Source of the DNA: Tannerella sp.
Lineage (GTDB): Bacteria > Bacteroidota > Bacteroidia > Bacteroidales > Tannerellaceae
DNA length: 15,421 nucleotides
Direction of reading: 5' to 3'
Assembly: GCA_031267485.1 (NCBI GenBank)
Contig: JAIRYY010000313.1
Span: forward strand, 1 to 15,421
The notes under the pieces were generated by a model. That model made no database searches. It was not told where the DNA came from and was given only the letters and a program-made list of their open reading frames with translations. Each line of letters begins with the position of its first letter. The stretch's first letter is position 1. Position numbers and translations under genes: made by a program. Shown here one piece after another: positions 1 through 7,167 of this stretch.

Positions 1-98
1 AGACCGACAAGCGTCTGTTGTGCATAAACTTTCGTTCCTTGCCATGATACAAGGAATAGAAGTAGGATGCAAAAAATATGATATCTTTTCAAAATCAT
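1..98 (-). CDS. 5' end of a secreted protein gene (partial), probably a Bat-locus BatD-like protein
   Basis: An ATG at 98 opens a frame that runs off the left edge of the window, giving 32 codons. The peptide starts MILKRYHIFCILLLFLVSW and continues to VYAQQTLVG: a positively charged start, a hydrophobic core and a VYA|QQ cleavage site, so a typical signal peptide for export across the inner membrane. It begins only 8 nt after the stop of the DUF58 gene and so belongs to the moxR-DUF58 operon. In Bacteroidota the next gene is usually a secreted, BatD-like protein followed by the von Willebrand proteins BatA and BatB. The identity is therefore inferred from position; only the signal peptide is seen directly. 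The reading frame is well supported, the family name less so. Confidence 0.6.
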   Translation of the reverse strand, partial: MILKRYHIFCILLLFLVSWQGTKVYAQQTLVG

Positions 99-106
99 CG
101 GTTTAA

Positions 107-976
107 TCAATTTCGTTTATGAAACAATGCCAATAAAGATTTCACATAATCGTCTTCGGTGCGTACGGACACGGAATCCACGCGGCACTTTTTGAACGAC
201 TGATTCATTTCATCCTGACGGCGGTTCCACCATTCGCGGTACATTTTCCTCACGCTTGACGAAGAACTGTCAATCCAGCGCTCCTCACCCGTCTCGGCAT
301 CCCTCATCTTAATCAGTCCGACGGCGGGCAGTTCCGTTTCGCGACGGTCATAGACCTGTATGGCAACGACATCGTGTTTACGGTTTGCGATGGTCAGCGC
401 GTCCGAATAATTCCCCTCGTCGATAAAATCCGAAACGAGGAACGCCGTACAGCGCTTCTTTATCACATTCGTCAGGTATTTCAGCGCATGCGAAATGTTT
501 GTATTCCTGTTTTCAGGCTGGAAGTCCAGCAATTCGCGTATGATGTACAGGATATGTTTGCGTCCTTTCTGCGGCGGGATAAACTTCTCTATCCTGTCGG
601 AGAAGAAAATAACGCCAATCTTGTCGTTATTCTGGATGGCCGAGAAAGCGATTGTCGCGGCTATTTCCGTCGTCATCTCATTTTTCATCATGTGGACGGA
701 GCCGAAATCCTTACTGCCCGACACATCAATCATCAGCATCACCGTCAGTTCGCGTTCCTCTTCAAACACTTTCACGTATGGACGCGCATAACGCGCCGTG
801 ACGTTCCAGTCGATATCGCGGATATCATCGCCGAACTGATATTCGCGCACTTCGCTGAACGCCATGCCGCGCCCCTTGAATGCCGAATGGTATTCGCCGG
901 CGAAGATATTGCGGGACAGGCCGCGTGTCTTGATTTCTATCTTCCTTACTTTTTTTAAAAGTTCGCTCGTTTCCAT
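107..976 (-). CDS. DUF58 domain-containing protein
   Basis: A 289-aa cytoplasmic protein of the DUF58 family, whose genes almost always sit beside a MoxR ATPase. The DUF58 signature is visible at about residues 44-76 (REYQFGDDIRDIDWN, then RPYVKVFEEERE). It is followed by a von Willebrand type A-like fold whose metal site begins with IDVSGS at 83-88, a DxSxS motif. No signal peptide or membrane span is seen. The gene starts 27 nt after the moxR stop and is followed 8 nt later by a secreted-protein gene, so all three are likely co-transcribed. The family is thought to work with MoxR chaperones in envelope stress, aerotolerance or assembly of von Willebrand protein complexes; the exact biochemical role is unknown. 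Length and motif order look intact. Confidence 0.93.
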   Translation of the reverse strand: METSELLKKVRKIEIKTRGLSRNIFAGEYHSAFKGRGMAFSEVREYQFGDDIRDIDWNVTARYARPYVKVFEEERELTVMLMIDVSGSKDFGSVHMMKNEMTTEIAATIAFSAIQNNDKIGVIFFSDRIEKFIPPQKGRKHILYIIRELLDFQPENRNTNISHALKYLTNVIKKRCTAFLVSDFIDEGNYSDALTIANRKHDVVAIQVYDRRETELPAVGLIKMRDAETGEERWIDSSSSSVRKMYREWWNRRQDEMNQSFKKCRVDSVSVRTEDDYVKSLLALFHKRN

Positions 977-1003
977 TCTTTCAATTGTCAGATATGGCGC
1001 TTA

Positions 1004-1999
1004 TCAGGGCACTTCGACTTTATTCAGTATTTCGCTTATAATTTCTTCCGATGTAAGATTGTTTGCCTCCGCTTCGTAGCTTAATCCGATGCGGTGCCGC
1101 ATGACATCATGGCAAACGGCGCGCACATCTTCGGGTATCACATATCCGCGGCGTTTGATGAACGCATAGGCGCGCGCGGCCAGTGCAAGGTTTATCGAGG
1201 CGCGCGGCGAGGCGGCGAACGCAATCATGTTTGCCAAATCATTCAGGCCATATTCAATCGGGAAGCGCGTCGCGAAAACGATATCCACAATGTATTTCTC
1301 AATTTTCTCGTCCAGATAGACCTCGCGCACTATTTTGCGGGATTCGAGTATTTCCCCTATCGTGAGGATTGGTTTCAATTCTATCTTTTCGCCGGAGATG
1401 TTTTGTTTGATAACCTGCTTTTCCTCCTCTTTCTTCGGATAGTTAATGACCACTTTCAGCATGAAACGGTCTATCTGCGCTTCCGGGAGCGGATAGGTGC
1501 CCTCCTGCTCTATCGGATTCTGCGTCGCCATGACAAGGAACGGTTCCGGCAGTTTGTATGTCGTTTCGCCAATCGTAACCTGGCGCTCCTGCATGGCTTC
1601 AAGCAGGGCGCTCTGCACTTTCGCCGGCGCGCGGTTGATTTCGTCCGCCAGCACGAAATTTGCAAAGATAGGCCCCTGTTTTACGGTAAATTCTTCATTC
1701 TTCTGGCTATAAATCATCGTACCTATAACGTCGGCCGGCAGCAGGTCGGGAGTAAACTGCACACGACTGTATTTGGCGTCGACAAGTGATGCAAGCGTTT
1801 TGATTGCAAGCGTTTTAGCTAAACCTGGCACACCTTCCAGAAGAATGTGTCCATCAGACAATAACCCGATTAGCAAGGATTCCACCAAGTGTTTCTGACC
1901 TACGATCGTCTGTCCCATACCGGAAGTAATCATATTCACAAACGCACTGTTGCTTTCAATCCGTTCGTTCAGTTCACGGATATCTACTCTCTCATTCAT
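1004..1999 (-). CDS. moxR: MoxR family AAA+ ATPase
   Basis: A 331-aa AAA+ ATPase of the MoxR class, a chaperone-like ATPase expected in the cytoplasm. Walker A is GVPGLAKT at 56-63, Walker B is VLADEINRA at 116-124 with the Asp-Glu pair at 119-120, sensor 1 is ATQNP at 158-162, an arginine-finger region is IDRFM at about 176-180, and sensor 2 is in ASPRAS near 263-268. All catalytic elements are present and the length is normal. It is the first gene of an operon with the DUF58 gene and a secreted protein, an arrangement typical of the Bacteroidota Bat locus, where MoxR is thought to remodel or activate von Willebrand domain partners. The ATG at 1999 is preceded by a long AT-rich leader containing a -7 box and a palindrome. 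Confidence 0.95.
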   Translation of the reverse strand: MNERVDIRELNERIESNSAFVNMITSGMGQTIVGQKHLVESLLIGLLSDGHILLEGVPGLAKTLAIKTLASLVDAKYSRVQFTPDLLPADVIGTMIYSQKNEEFTVKQGPIFANFVLADEINRAPAKVQSALLEAMQERQVTIGETTYKLPEPFLVMATQNPIEQEGTYPLPEAQIDRFMLKVVINYPKKEEEKQVIKQNISGEKIELKPILTIGEILESRKIVREVYLDEKIEKYIVDIVFATRFPIEYGLNDLANMIAFAASPRASINLALAARAYAFIKRRGYVIPEDVRAVCHDVMRHRIGLSYEAEANNLTSEEIISEILNKVEVP

Positions 2000-2063
2000 A
2001 AGGATTAGTAAATTTATAGTTTATAATTATTCAAATTCTCTGTTACAATCACTTTTTGTTGTG

Positions 2064-2096
2064 CAAAATTATAAATGTTAAATTTGAAATCTCAAA
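2064..2096 (-). promoter_or_regulatory. Predicted Bacteroidota-type promoter of the moxR operon
   Basis: Read on the minus strand, TAATTTTG (2071-2064) fits the TAnnTTTG -7 box of the Bacteroidota primary sigma factor. A TTTG (2096-2093) lies 21 bp upstream as a possible -33 element; the usual spacing is nearer 19 bp. Transcription would start near 2057 and leave a leader of about 58 nt before the moxR ATG. The intergenic DNA is AT-rich, so a chance match is possible. Confidence 0.5.
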
Positions 2097-2099
2097 TTT
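2080..2099. promoter_or_regulatory. Palindrome over the moxR -33 region (possible operator)
   Basis: AAATTTGA, four bases, then TCAAATTT: perfect 8-bp arms. It covers the predicted -33 element of the moxR promoter, where a bound repressor would block RNA polymerase. The arms are AT-rich and low in complexity, so this is only a candidate site. Confidence 0.35.
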
Positions 2100-2186
2100 T
2101 GCTGTTAAATAATACTAACCGATAAAAATGAAGTCCGCTGATTTCGTCCGGCTGATAAAAAATATACGGTTTTTACGTGCTGTTCT

Positions 2187-3731
2187 TCATTGATAATCAT
2201 CCCATTTATCCCACTTCAACAATTCCGACTGTTTTTGCCGGGCTTTCTGTACGGAAGTTTTGCTTTTCGCATTGATGCCGTATGTTTTGGGCTGCGGCAG
2301 GCGTATTTCCGTACCGACGGGGATGCGGTTGAAATCTTTTATCCGGCTTTTGTTGTATTCATAGATGTATACCCAGAATATTTTATCCCCGTAATGCTCC
2401 ATGGCAATCTGCGTGAGGCTCGAACCGGCGGCCATGCGGACGCGCGCCGGAATCACCTTTTCCTTTTCGGCCGGGGCCGTCTGGGGTTTGTTTGCCTCCG
2501 CGCCTGCCGCCCTGCCACTACTTCTCTGTCCGGTTTGTTTTGGTTCCGGCGCGGCCGTGGCTGTCGGCTTGCCGGCCTGCCCCTGCCCCTGTTCCGTATT
2601 TGCGGTCTCGGGCGATGGCGCAAGCCAGTCAATCACGCGTTTTTCCTTTTCGGGTTCAGCGTTTGCCGTATCGCTTTTTCCGACGCTGTCGACAGCAACG
2701 GCAACCGGAGCGCCGCCGTCTGACTGCGCAAACGTTGCCTCATCATCCGGTCCGGTTACGGGGTCGTCCGGCGCCGGTTCGCGCGTCGCACCAATGGGAC
2801 GCGGCATGGTTGCATCCGTGTCATACGGCTCGACGACGGCGATGTCTTCCGTCGGCGAAGCGGCGTCATGGTAGGAAATCCCGGCATTATAATGGAGGAA
2901 TGCGTACATTGCAATGGCAACGCCTGCAACAATGAGGAACGGGAGCAGGAGAAACCACAACCAGAGCGGGGCGACCATTTTTGTTTTGGATTTCTTTCTG
3001 TATTCATCCGCAACGTTCGCGTTCAGAAGCGCGGTATCGTCACCGTCTCCCCTCCGGTATGAGGCGGCCGTACTGTTTTCAAATTCATAGTCAACGGTGC
3101 GGGTATCGTCCGGCAGGCCTTCGGATAGAGGCGGGATGTCATCTCCCTCTCCAAACAGATATTCGTCCGACACATACCGGCTGTTTTCCGTGACAAACGG
3201 AAATTCCTCCGTTTCAGGCTCGCTTTCGTACACCGGTATGACAACTTCTTCGGAAACGGGCTGAAAGGCTTCGGATTCCACCGGCAGCTCGTCCGAATCC
3301 TCGTCCTCGTTATAGAATACCGGGAGTTCTTCGGTTTCTTGCCCGGCATCACTTTCCGCCTCATCTCCGGCAGGCCGGTTTTTCTGCGACAGGGAGAACA
3401 CGTCTTCGGTCGCCTCAACCGGCTCAAAGAATGCAAACGGGCGGTTAATCTGGTCTTTCAGGTTTTTATCCGGGATAAACGAAAGTTTGTGGTGGGCGGG
3501 AATCACAAAACGTTCGCCCGTGTGTATATGCACGCTTTCGCGCTCGCGAACGAGTACAATTTTAAACGTTCCAAGTCCCATGACCTTAACATGCTTGTTA
3601 TTTTCAATGCTTTGCGTTACGTAGGAGGAGAGGGCGTCAATAAATTTTTCCGCCCGCTCCTTTTCCATGCCTGTCTGTACGGCCAGGATGTCAGCCAGGT
3701 TGCGTGTTGTTAGACGTTCATTCATTTTCAT
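2187..3731 (-). CDS. HU-domain / transmembrane / LysM fusion protein
   Basis: A 514-aa three-part protein. Residues 1 to about 97 form an HU/IHF-like DNA-binding domain (VMGLGTFKIVLVRERESVHIH, then VIPAHHKLSFIPDKNL). A long acidic linker (about 105-240) follows, then basic residues RKKSKTK and a single hydrophobic span at about 255-280 (LWLWFLLLPFLIVAGVAIAM). An Ala/Pro/Thr-rich stretch leads to a LysM domain at about 432-481 (AAGSSLTQIAMEHYGD, then IPVGTEIRLP), the module that binds peptidoglycan glycans. Positive charges before the span place the HU part in the cytoplasm and LysM in the periplasm. The ATG at 3731 overlaps the end of the upstream HU gene by 14 nt; a TTG at 3734 and an ATG at 3725 are alternatives. 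The domain calls are seen in the sequence; a role linking DNA to the cell wall is inference. Homologues exist in Bacteroidota, usually annotated just as HU family proteins. Confidence 0.9.
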   Translation of the reverse strand: MKMNERLTTRNLADILAVQTGMEKERAEKFIDALSSYVTQSIENNKHVKVMGLGTFKIVLVRERESVHIHTGERFVIPAHHKLSFIPDKNLKDQINRPFAFFEPVEATEDVFSLSQKNRPAGDEAESDAGQETEELPVFYNEDEDSDELPVESEAFQPVSEEVVIPVYESEPETEEFPFVTENSRYVSDEYLFGEGDDIPPLSEGLPDDTRTVDYEFENSTAASYRRGDGDDTALLNANVADEYRKKSKTKMVAPLWLWFLLLPFLIVAGVAIAMYAFLHYNAGISYHDAASPTEDIAVVEPYDTDATMPRPIGATREPAPDDPVTGPDDEATFAQSDGGAPVAVAVDSVGKSDTANAEPEKEKRVIDWLAPSPETANTEQGQGQAGKPTATAAPEPKQTGQRSSGRAAGAEANKPQTAPAEKEKVIPARVRMAAGSSLTQIAMEHYGDKIFWVYIYEYNKSRIKDFNRIPVGTEIRLPQPKTYGINAKSKTSVQKARQKQSELLKWDKWDDYQ

Positions 3732-4008
3732 CAAGTTTTTTCAGGTAAGCTTTCATCAACGGAGCCGGTTTGTATATGGGCGTGATTTTGGGCGGGATGA
3801 GGTATTTCTTTCCATTGACGGGATTAACGGAAATACGTTCCGCTTTTTTCTTGGCTTCAAACTGTCCCAACCCGGATATATTGACACATCCGCCATTGGA
3901 CAGGGTATCCCCTATCAACAGAAAAAGTGCGGACAGATTATCCACTATTTCCTTGGGGGACATATCCATTTCATTGGACAATGCGGTAACTAATTCGATA
4001 TCTTTCAT
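3718..4008 (-). CDS. HU/IHF family DNA-binding protein
   Basis: A 96-aa nucleoid protein of normal HU length. The helical N-terminal half (MKDIELVTALSNEMDMS) is followed by the beta-arm region with VNISGLGQFEAKKK, an arm tip with the NPVNGKKYLIPP pattern, and the C-terminal VYKP-like stretch ITPIYKPAPLMKAYLKKL. In HU/IHF proteins the Pro at the arm tip intercalates into DNA; here it is the Pro of NPVNGKK. I chose the ATG at 4008 because homology begins there and the promoter lies just upstream; an in-frame start at 4047 would lie upstream of the predicted transcription start. The stop overlaps the start of the HU-TM-LysM gene, so the two are probably translationally coupled. The pair may form a heterodimer, which would place DNA-bound HU at the membrane; that is inference. 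Confidence 0.93.
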   Translation of the reverse strand: MKDIELVTALSNEMDMSPKEIVDNLSALFLLIGDTLSNGGCVNISGLGQFEAKKKAERISVNPVNGKKYLIPPKITPIYKPAPLMKAYLKKLDENE

Positions 4009-4021
4009 ACAAAAAAATAGA

Positions 4022-4051
4022 ACATTTGCTTCGTTATTTCGATGCAAATGT
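4022..4051. promoter_or_regulatory. 30-bp inverted repeat over the HU operon promoter and leader
   Basis: ACATTTGC (4022-4029) and GCAAATGT (4044-4051) are perfect 8-bp arms 14 bp apart, with further symmetry (TCG / CGA) inside; 12 of 15 positions pair overall. One arm covers the predicted -7 box and the other lies in the start of the transcript. It could be an operator, perhaps for autoregulation, or a hairpin at the 5' end of the mRNA. Confidence 0.45.
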
Positions 4052-4075
4052 AACTTAATATTTATAATTCACAAA
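4045..4075 (-). promoter_or_regulatory. Predicted promoter of the HU operon
   Basis: On the minus strand TTTG (4075-4072), a 19-bp spacer and TACATTTG (4052-4045) match the Bacteroidota -33/-7 consensus in both sequence and spacing. The start of transcription would be near 4038, about 30 nt before the HU ATG. It is the best promoter match in the window. Confidence 0.7.
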
Positions 4076-4106
4076 AAAAAATCATTCTTTTTGACAAAAA
4101 AAATGA
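4073..4106 (-). terminator. AT-rich hairpin with T-run after rimO
   Basis: In the minus-strand transcript TCATTTTTTTT pairs with AAAAAGAATGA around a GTC loop (4106-4082), with one G-U pair. Nine T residues follow (4081-4073). This has the shape of an intrinsic terminator about 15 nt after the rimO stop, though an A-T stem is weak. The T-run also touches the -33 element of the HU promoter. Confidence 0.45.
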
Positions 4107-4121
4107 CTGTCTTAACAAAAC

Positions 4122-5414
4122 TTATACTTTCCCGTACAATTCGAAGACGTCGGCCTCCTCTATAAGCACGCTGTAAAAGTTCCCGACGCGCAGGCGCCTG
4201 TCGCTTTTAACGAACACTTCGGGGTCTATTTCGGGCGAGTCAAATTCGGTACGTCCCACATAATAATCGCCCTCCCTGCGGTCGATAACCGTTTTCAGGA
4301 TTTTGCCCGTTTTGGCTTCGCTTATTCCGGCGGCGATGGATTGCTGCATGCTCATCAGCGTATCCAGCCGCCTTTGCTTGATTTCGTCGGGGATGTCGTC
4401 CTTATAGTGAAGATATGACCAGGTTTCCGCTTCATGGCTGTAGGCGAAGGCGCCCATGCGTTCGAAGCGCGTTTTTTCGACAAATGCGGTCAGTTCGTCG
4501 AAATCGTCTTCCGTTTCACCGGGGTGGCCGACCATAAAGGTGGTGCGGAGGTGTATGCCGGGCACTTCCTCCCGTATCCTTTCAATCAGCTCGCACGTTT
4601 CCAGGCGTGTAATCCGGCGGTGCATGAGTTTGAGTATCCGGTCGCTCACGTGCTGCAGGGCTATGTCCAGGTATTTGCATACATTGTCGCGTTCGCGCAT
4701 GACGCGGAGCAGGGCGTACGGAAAACGCACCGGATAGGCGTAGTGGAGGCGTATCCATTCTATTCCCGGTATGTCGGACAGGCGTTCGACCAGTTCCGGC
4801 AGGGCAAGGCGTCCGCAGCTGTCGAGGCCATAGTATGTCAGGTCCTGCGCGATAACCTGCAGCTCCCTGACGCCCCGGCCGGCCATCAGGCGCGCTTCCG
4901 ACACGATTTCATCCATCGGGCGCGATTTGTATTTGCCGGTTATTATCGGTATCGAACAGTATGAGCAGCGGCGGTTGCATCCCTCGGCTATTTTGAGCCA
5001 GGCGTAGTGCGGGGGCGTCGACAGCAGGCGCTCGTTCGCCAGAGCGGAGTGGTATGATTTGCCGATGTCTTTCAGGACGTTTTTCCAGTTGAATTTTCCG
5101 TAGAACCGGTCGACGCCCGGCAGTTCGCGTTTCAGGTCCTGCATGAAACGTTCGGAAAGGCATCCCATGACGAACAGTTTTCCGATACGTCCTTTCCGTT
5201 TGGCTTCTTCGAGGTCGAGAATCATGTTGACGGATTCTTCCTGCGCGGCGCCGATGAATCCGCAGGTGTTGACGATGACGATTTCACCGTTTACCCTGTC
5301 CGGGTCGTGCGCCACGGTATATCCGCTGGCTTTAAACTGGCACATCAGCTGTTCGGAATCGACCAGGTTTTTTGAACAGCCAAGCGTGATGATGTCGACT
5401 TTGTTTTTTCTCAT
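4122..5414 (-). CDS. rimO: Ribosomal protein S12 methylthiotransferase RimO
   Basis: A 430-aa radical-SAM enzyme that adds a methylthio group to the conserved Asp of ribosomal protein S12 (near residue 88/89 in E. coli numbering). The N-terminal methylthiotransferase domain carries the three Cys ligands of the auxiliary iron-sulphur cluster: C13 (LGCSKN), C51 (NTCGFI) and C85 (MGCLSE). The radical-SAM cluster motif CNRRCSYC gives C146, C150 and C153. A TRAM-like domain occupies about 366-430. The opening VDIITLGCSKNLVDSE is characteristic of RimO rather than the tRNA enzyme MiaB. The gene starts 22 nt after the ftsY stop, so the two are probably co-transcribed. All key residues and the normal length are present. 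Confidence 0.97.
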   Translation of the reverse strand: MRKNKVDIITLGCSKNLVDSEQLMCQFKASGYTVAHDPDRVNGEIVIVNTCGFIGAAQEESVNMILDLEEAKRKGRIGKLFVMGCLSERFMQDLKRELPGVDRFYGKFNWKNVLKDIGKSYHSALANERLLSTPPHYAWLKIAEGCNRRCSYCSIPIITGKYKSRPMDEIVSEARLMAGRGVRELQVIAQDLTYYGLDSCGRLALPELVERLSDIPGIEWIRLHYAYPVRFPYALLRVMRERDNVCKYLDIALQHVSDRILKLMHRRITRLETCELIERIREEVPGIHLRTTFMVGHPGETEDDFDELTAFVEKTRFERMGAFAYSHEAETWSYLHYKDDIPDEIKQRRLDTLMSMQQSIAAGISEAKTGKILKTVIDRREGDYYVGRTEFDSPEIDPEVFVKSDRRLRVGNFYSVLIEEADVFELYGKV

Positions 5415-5436
5415 TATCTACGTCAAAAGAAAAAAA

Positions 5437-6393
5437 TCACTCGCCGAACAGTGAGTTGACAAATTCCGCGCGCCGGAAGACCTGCAGGTCTTCCACGCCT
5501 TCGCCAAGCCCGATGTATTTGACGGGGATATGGAACTGGTCGGATATGCCTATTACCACGCCGCCTTTCGCCGTCCCGTCGAGCTTGGTGACGGCGAGCG
5601 CGTTTACTTCGGTGGCTGCGGTGAACTGCCGGGCCTGCTCGAATGCGTTCTGGCCGGTCGAGCCGTCGAGGACGAGCAGTATTTCCTGCGGAGCGTCGGG
5701 CAGTACTTTTTTCATCACGTTTTTTATCTTGGTCAGCTCGTTCATCAGGTTCACCTTGTTGTGGAGCCGCCCCGCGGTGTCGATGATGACGACGTCCGCC
5801 CTGCCTGCCTTTGCCGAATTTAACGTGTCGAAAGCCACGGAGGCCGGGTCGGCGCCCATCTTCTGCCGGACGACGGGGACGCCGACGCGGTCGCCCCATG
5901 CGACCAACTGTTCGACGGCGGCGGCGCGGAACGTGTCGGCGGCTCCGAGGCAGACGTTCAGGCCGTTCTTTTTAAACTGATGGGCGAGCTTGCCTATGGT
6001 TGTCGTCTTGCCCACGCCATTGACGCCTACCACCATGATGACGTAGGGGCCGGCGCAGTCCGCCGGGACGGCAAAGTCACCGGCATCCCGGGAGTTGTTT
6101 TCCGTCAGCAGCGCGGCGATTTCCTCGCGAAGCAGTCCGGTCAGCTCGTTTGTCGTAACGTATTTATCGGCGGCGACGCGTTTTTCTATGCGCTTGATAA
6201 TCTTGAGCGTCGTTTCCACTCCCACGTCGGACATGATTAACACTTCCTCCAAATCGTCGAGGACGGCATCATCGACCCTGCTCCGTCCCGCGATAACGTG
6301 CGTTATCCGTGAGAAAACACTTTCCCTGGCTTTGGAAAGTCCCCTGTCCAGCGTCTCTTTCTTCTCGCCGCTAAAAAATCCGAATATTCCCAT
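5437..6393 (-). CDS. ftsY: Signal recognition particle receptor FtsY
   Basis: A 318-aa SRP GTPase, the membrane-associated receptor that delivers SRP-bound ribosomes to the Sec translocon. The N-terminal helical domain is short and lacks the long acidic A domain of E. coli FtsY, as is usual in Bacteroidota. The NG domain is complete: P-loop GVNGVGKT at 123-130, DTFRAAA at 153-159, DTAGR at 205-209, the specificity motif TKLDGTAKGG at 269-278 and GLGE at 296-299. It is followed by rimO 22 nt later. In many Bacteroides-type genomes rpmB, rpmG and a DUF4295 gene stand directly upstream; here a phosphoesterase/outer-membrane cluster occupies that place. Confidence 0.97.
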   Translation of the reverse strand: MGIFGFFSGEKKETLDRGLSKARESVFSRITHVIAGRSRVDDAVLDDLEEVLIMSDVGVETTLKIIKRIEKRVAADKYVTTNELTGLLREEIAALLTENNSRDAGDFAVPADCAGPYVIMVVGVNGVGKTTTIGKLAHQFKKNGLNVCLGAADTFRAAAVEQLVAWGDRVGVPVVRQKMGADPASVAFDTLNSAKAGRADVVIIDTAGRLHNKVNLMNELTKIKNVMKKVLPDAPQEILLVLDGSTGQNAFEQARQFTAATEVNALAVTKLDGTAKGGVVIGISDQFHIPVKYIGLGEGVEDLQVFRRAEFVNSLFGE

Positions 6394-6422
6394 TTGTCGT
6401 TTGTCTTTTTGGAATTATTCCG

Positions 6423-6430
6423 CAAAGATA
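6423..6430 (-). promoter_or_regulatory. Predicted -7 box of the ftsY-rimO operon
   Basis: TATCTTTG on the minus strand fits TAnnTTTG exactly and lies 30 nt upstream of the ftsY ATG, placing the transcription start near 6416. No clear TTTG is found at the -33 position. A 6-bp inverted repeat (ATTCAC / GTGAAT, 6445-6463) lies just upstream, roughly where -33 would fall. Confidence 0.55.
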
Positions 6431-6476
6431 CGGTTTTTTATTTGATTCACGCAGTTTGTGAATATTCCATGCCGGC

Positions 6477-6521
6477 GACGGGGCGGGCGCGGAGGGGGGC
6501 AACCGCATGCGCCGCCCCGTC
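6477..6521 (-). terminator. GC-rich stem-loop after the outer-membrane protein gene
   Basis: GACGGGGCGG (6477-6486) pairs perfectly with CCGCCCCGTC (6512-6521). The hairpin begins about 11 nt after the stop at 6532. There is no T-run after it on the minus strand, so it is not a classic intrinsic terminator. It may still stop or stabilise the 3' end of the transcript, or insulate ftsY from the cluster upstream. Confidence 0.4.
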
Positions 6522-6531
6522 CGTCACGCGC

Positions 6532-7167
6532 CTAAAATCCAACCCTCAACCCGAGTGAGAGTGAAATGTAGTCTTCCGGTTTCAGGTATCCGTTGCCCAT
6601 AAATAAGTTTCGCAGGTAGAGGTCAAGGGAACTGACCTCATAAAAGGCGGAGACGGATTTGACCGGCAAGCCGGTTTTTTCCATATTATACGCCAGTCCC
6701 TGTCCGATGAAAACGTGGAATTTGAAGCGGTTTGAATGTGCGTAATACCCGTCGGGGTATCTTTCCGGGCTTGCGCTCCACAGGTTTTTATCGTTTAAAA
6801 TCGCGTTTATGTAAAATCCCGCAGCCAGCGGCTCCAGGGACAGGACGCCGGATGTTTTTATTCTCCAGGGAATGTAATTTTGCTTCAGGGTCACGGTAAA
6901 AAGATTCCGCCGTCCCGATCCGGTCGGAGCAAAGCCCGTCAGCAAATCCGTTTCCCAGCGTTCCTTCCCGTACATCCAGCCCGTGCCTGCGGAAAACATT
7001 CCCATGGAACCGGCATACTGCAATTTCAGATATTTCGGGATGAGAAGCCTCCGGAAGAGGGTCGTTTTTTCGGCACACCGGGCGGTCATGCCATACGCCG
7101 CACAGCAAATGAAAAGTATTTTAAAAGCGAACGACTTCACAGGAATAACCGTCAGGTGATAAATCAA
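6532..7167 (-). CDS. Small outer-membrane beta-barrel protein (hypothetical)
   Basis: Up to 211 aa. The N-terminus KSFAFKILFICCAAYG is a likely signal peptide. The rest alternates aromatic and polar residues as in barrel strands and ends in LSLGLRVGF; a final Phe is the usual Bam recognition signal for outer-membrane insertion. I do not recognise a specific family; a lipid A-modifying or structural barrel are both possible. The gene overlaps the upstream phosphoesterase by 47 nt from the ATG at 7167, or by 20 nt from a GTG at 7140 that gives a more canonical signal peptide (VKSFAFKILF). Either start implies translational coupling. The pairing suggests the barrel and the phosphoesterase lipoprotein act together at the envelope; this is inference. 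Confidence 0.75.
   Translation of the reverse strand: MIYHLTVIPVKSFAFKILFICCAAYGMTARCAEKTTLFRRLLIPKYLKLQYAGSMGMFSAGTGWMYGKERWETDLLTGFAPTGSGRRNLFTVTLKQNYIPWRIKTSGVLSLEPLAAGFYINAILNDKNLWSASPERYPDGYYAHSNRFKFHVFIGQGLAYNMEKTGLPVKSVSAFYEVSSLDLYLRNLFMGNGYLKPEDYISLSLGLRVGF

Noticed and set aside
35..56. Inverted repeat TTCCTTG / CAAGGAA as a terminator after the DUF58 gene
   Set aside because: It lies within the signal-peptide codons of the next gene and has no T-run, so termination there is unlikely.
2110..2160. ATCAGCCGGAC / ATCAGCGGAC on the minus strand as a terminator after the HU-LysM gene
   Set aside because: The two copies are direct, not inverted, so they do not form a hairpin; no terminator is visible in this gap.
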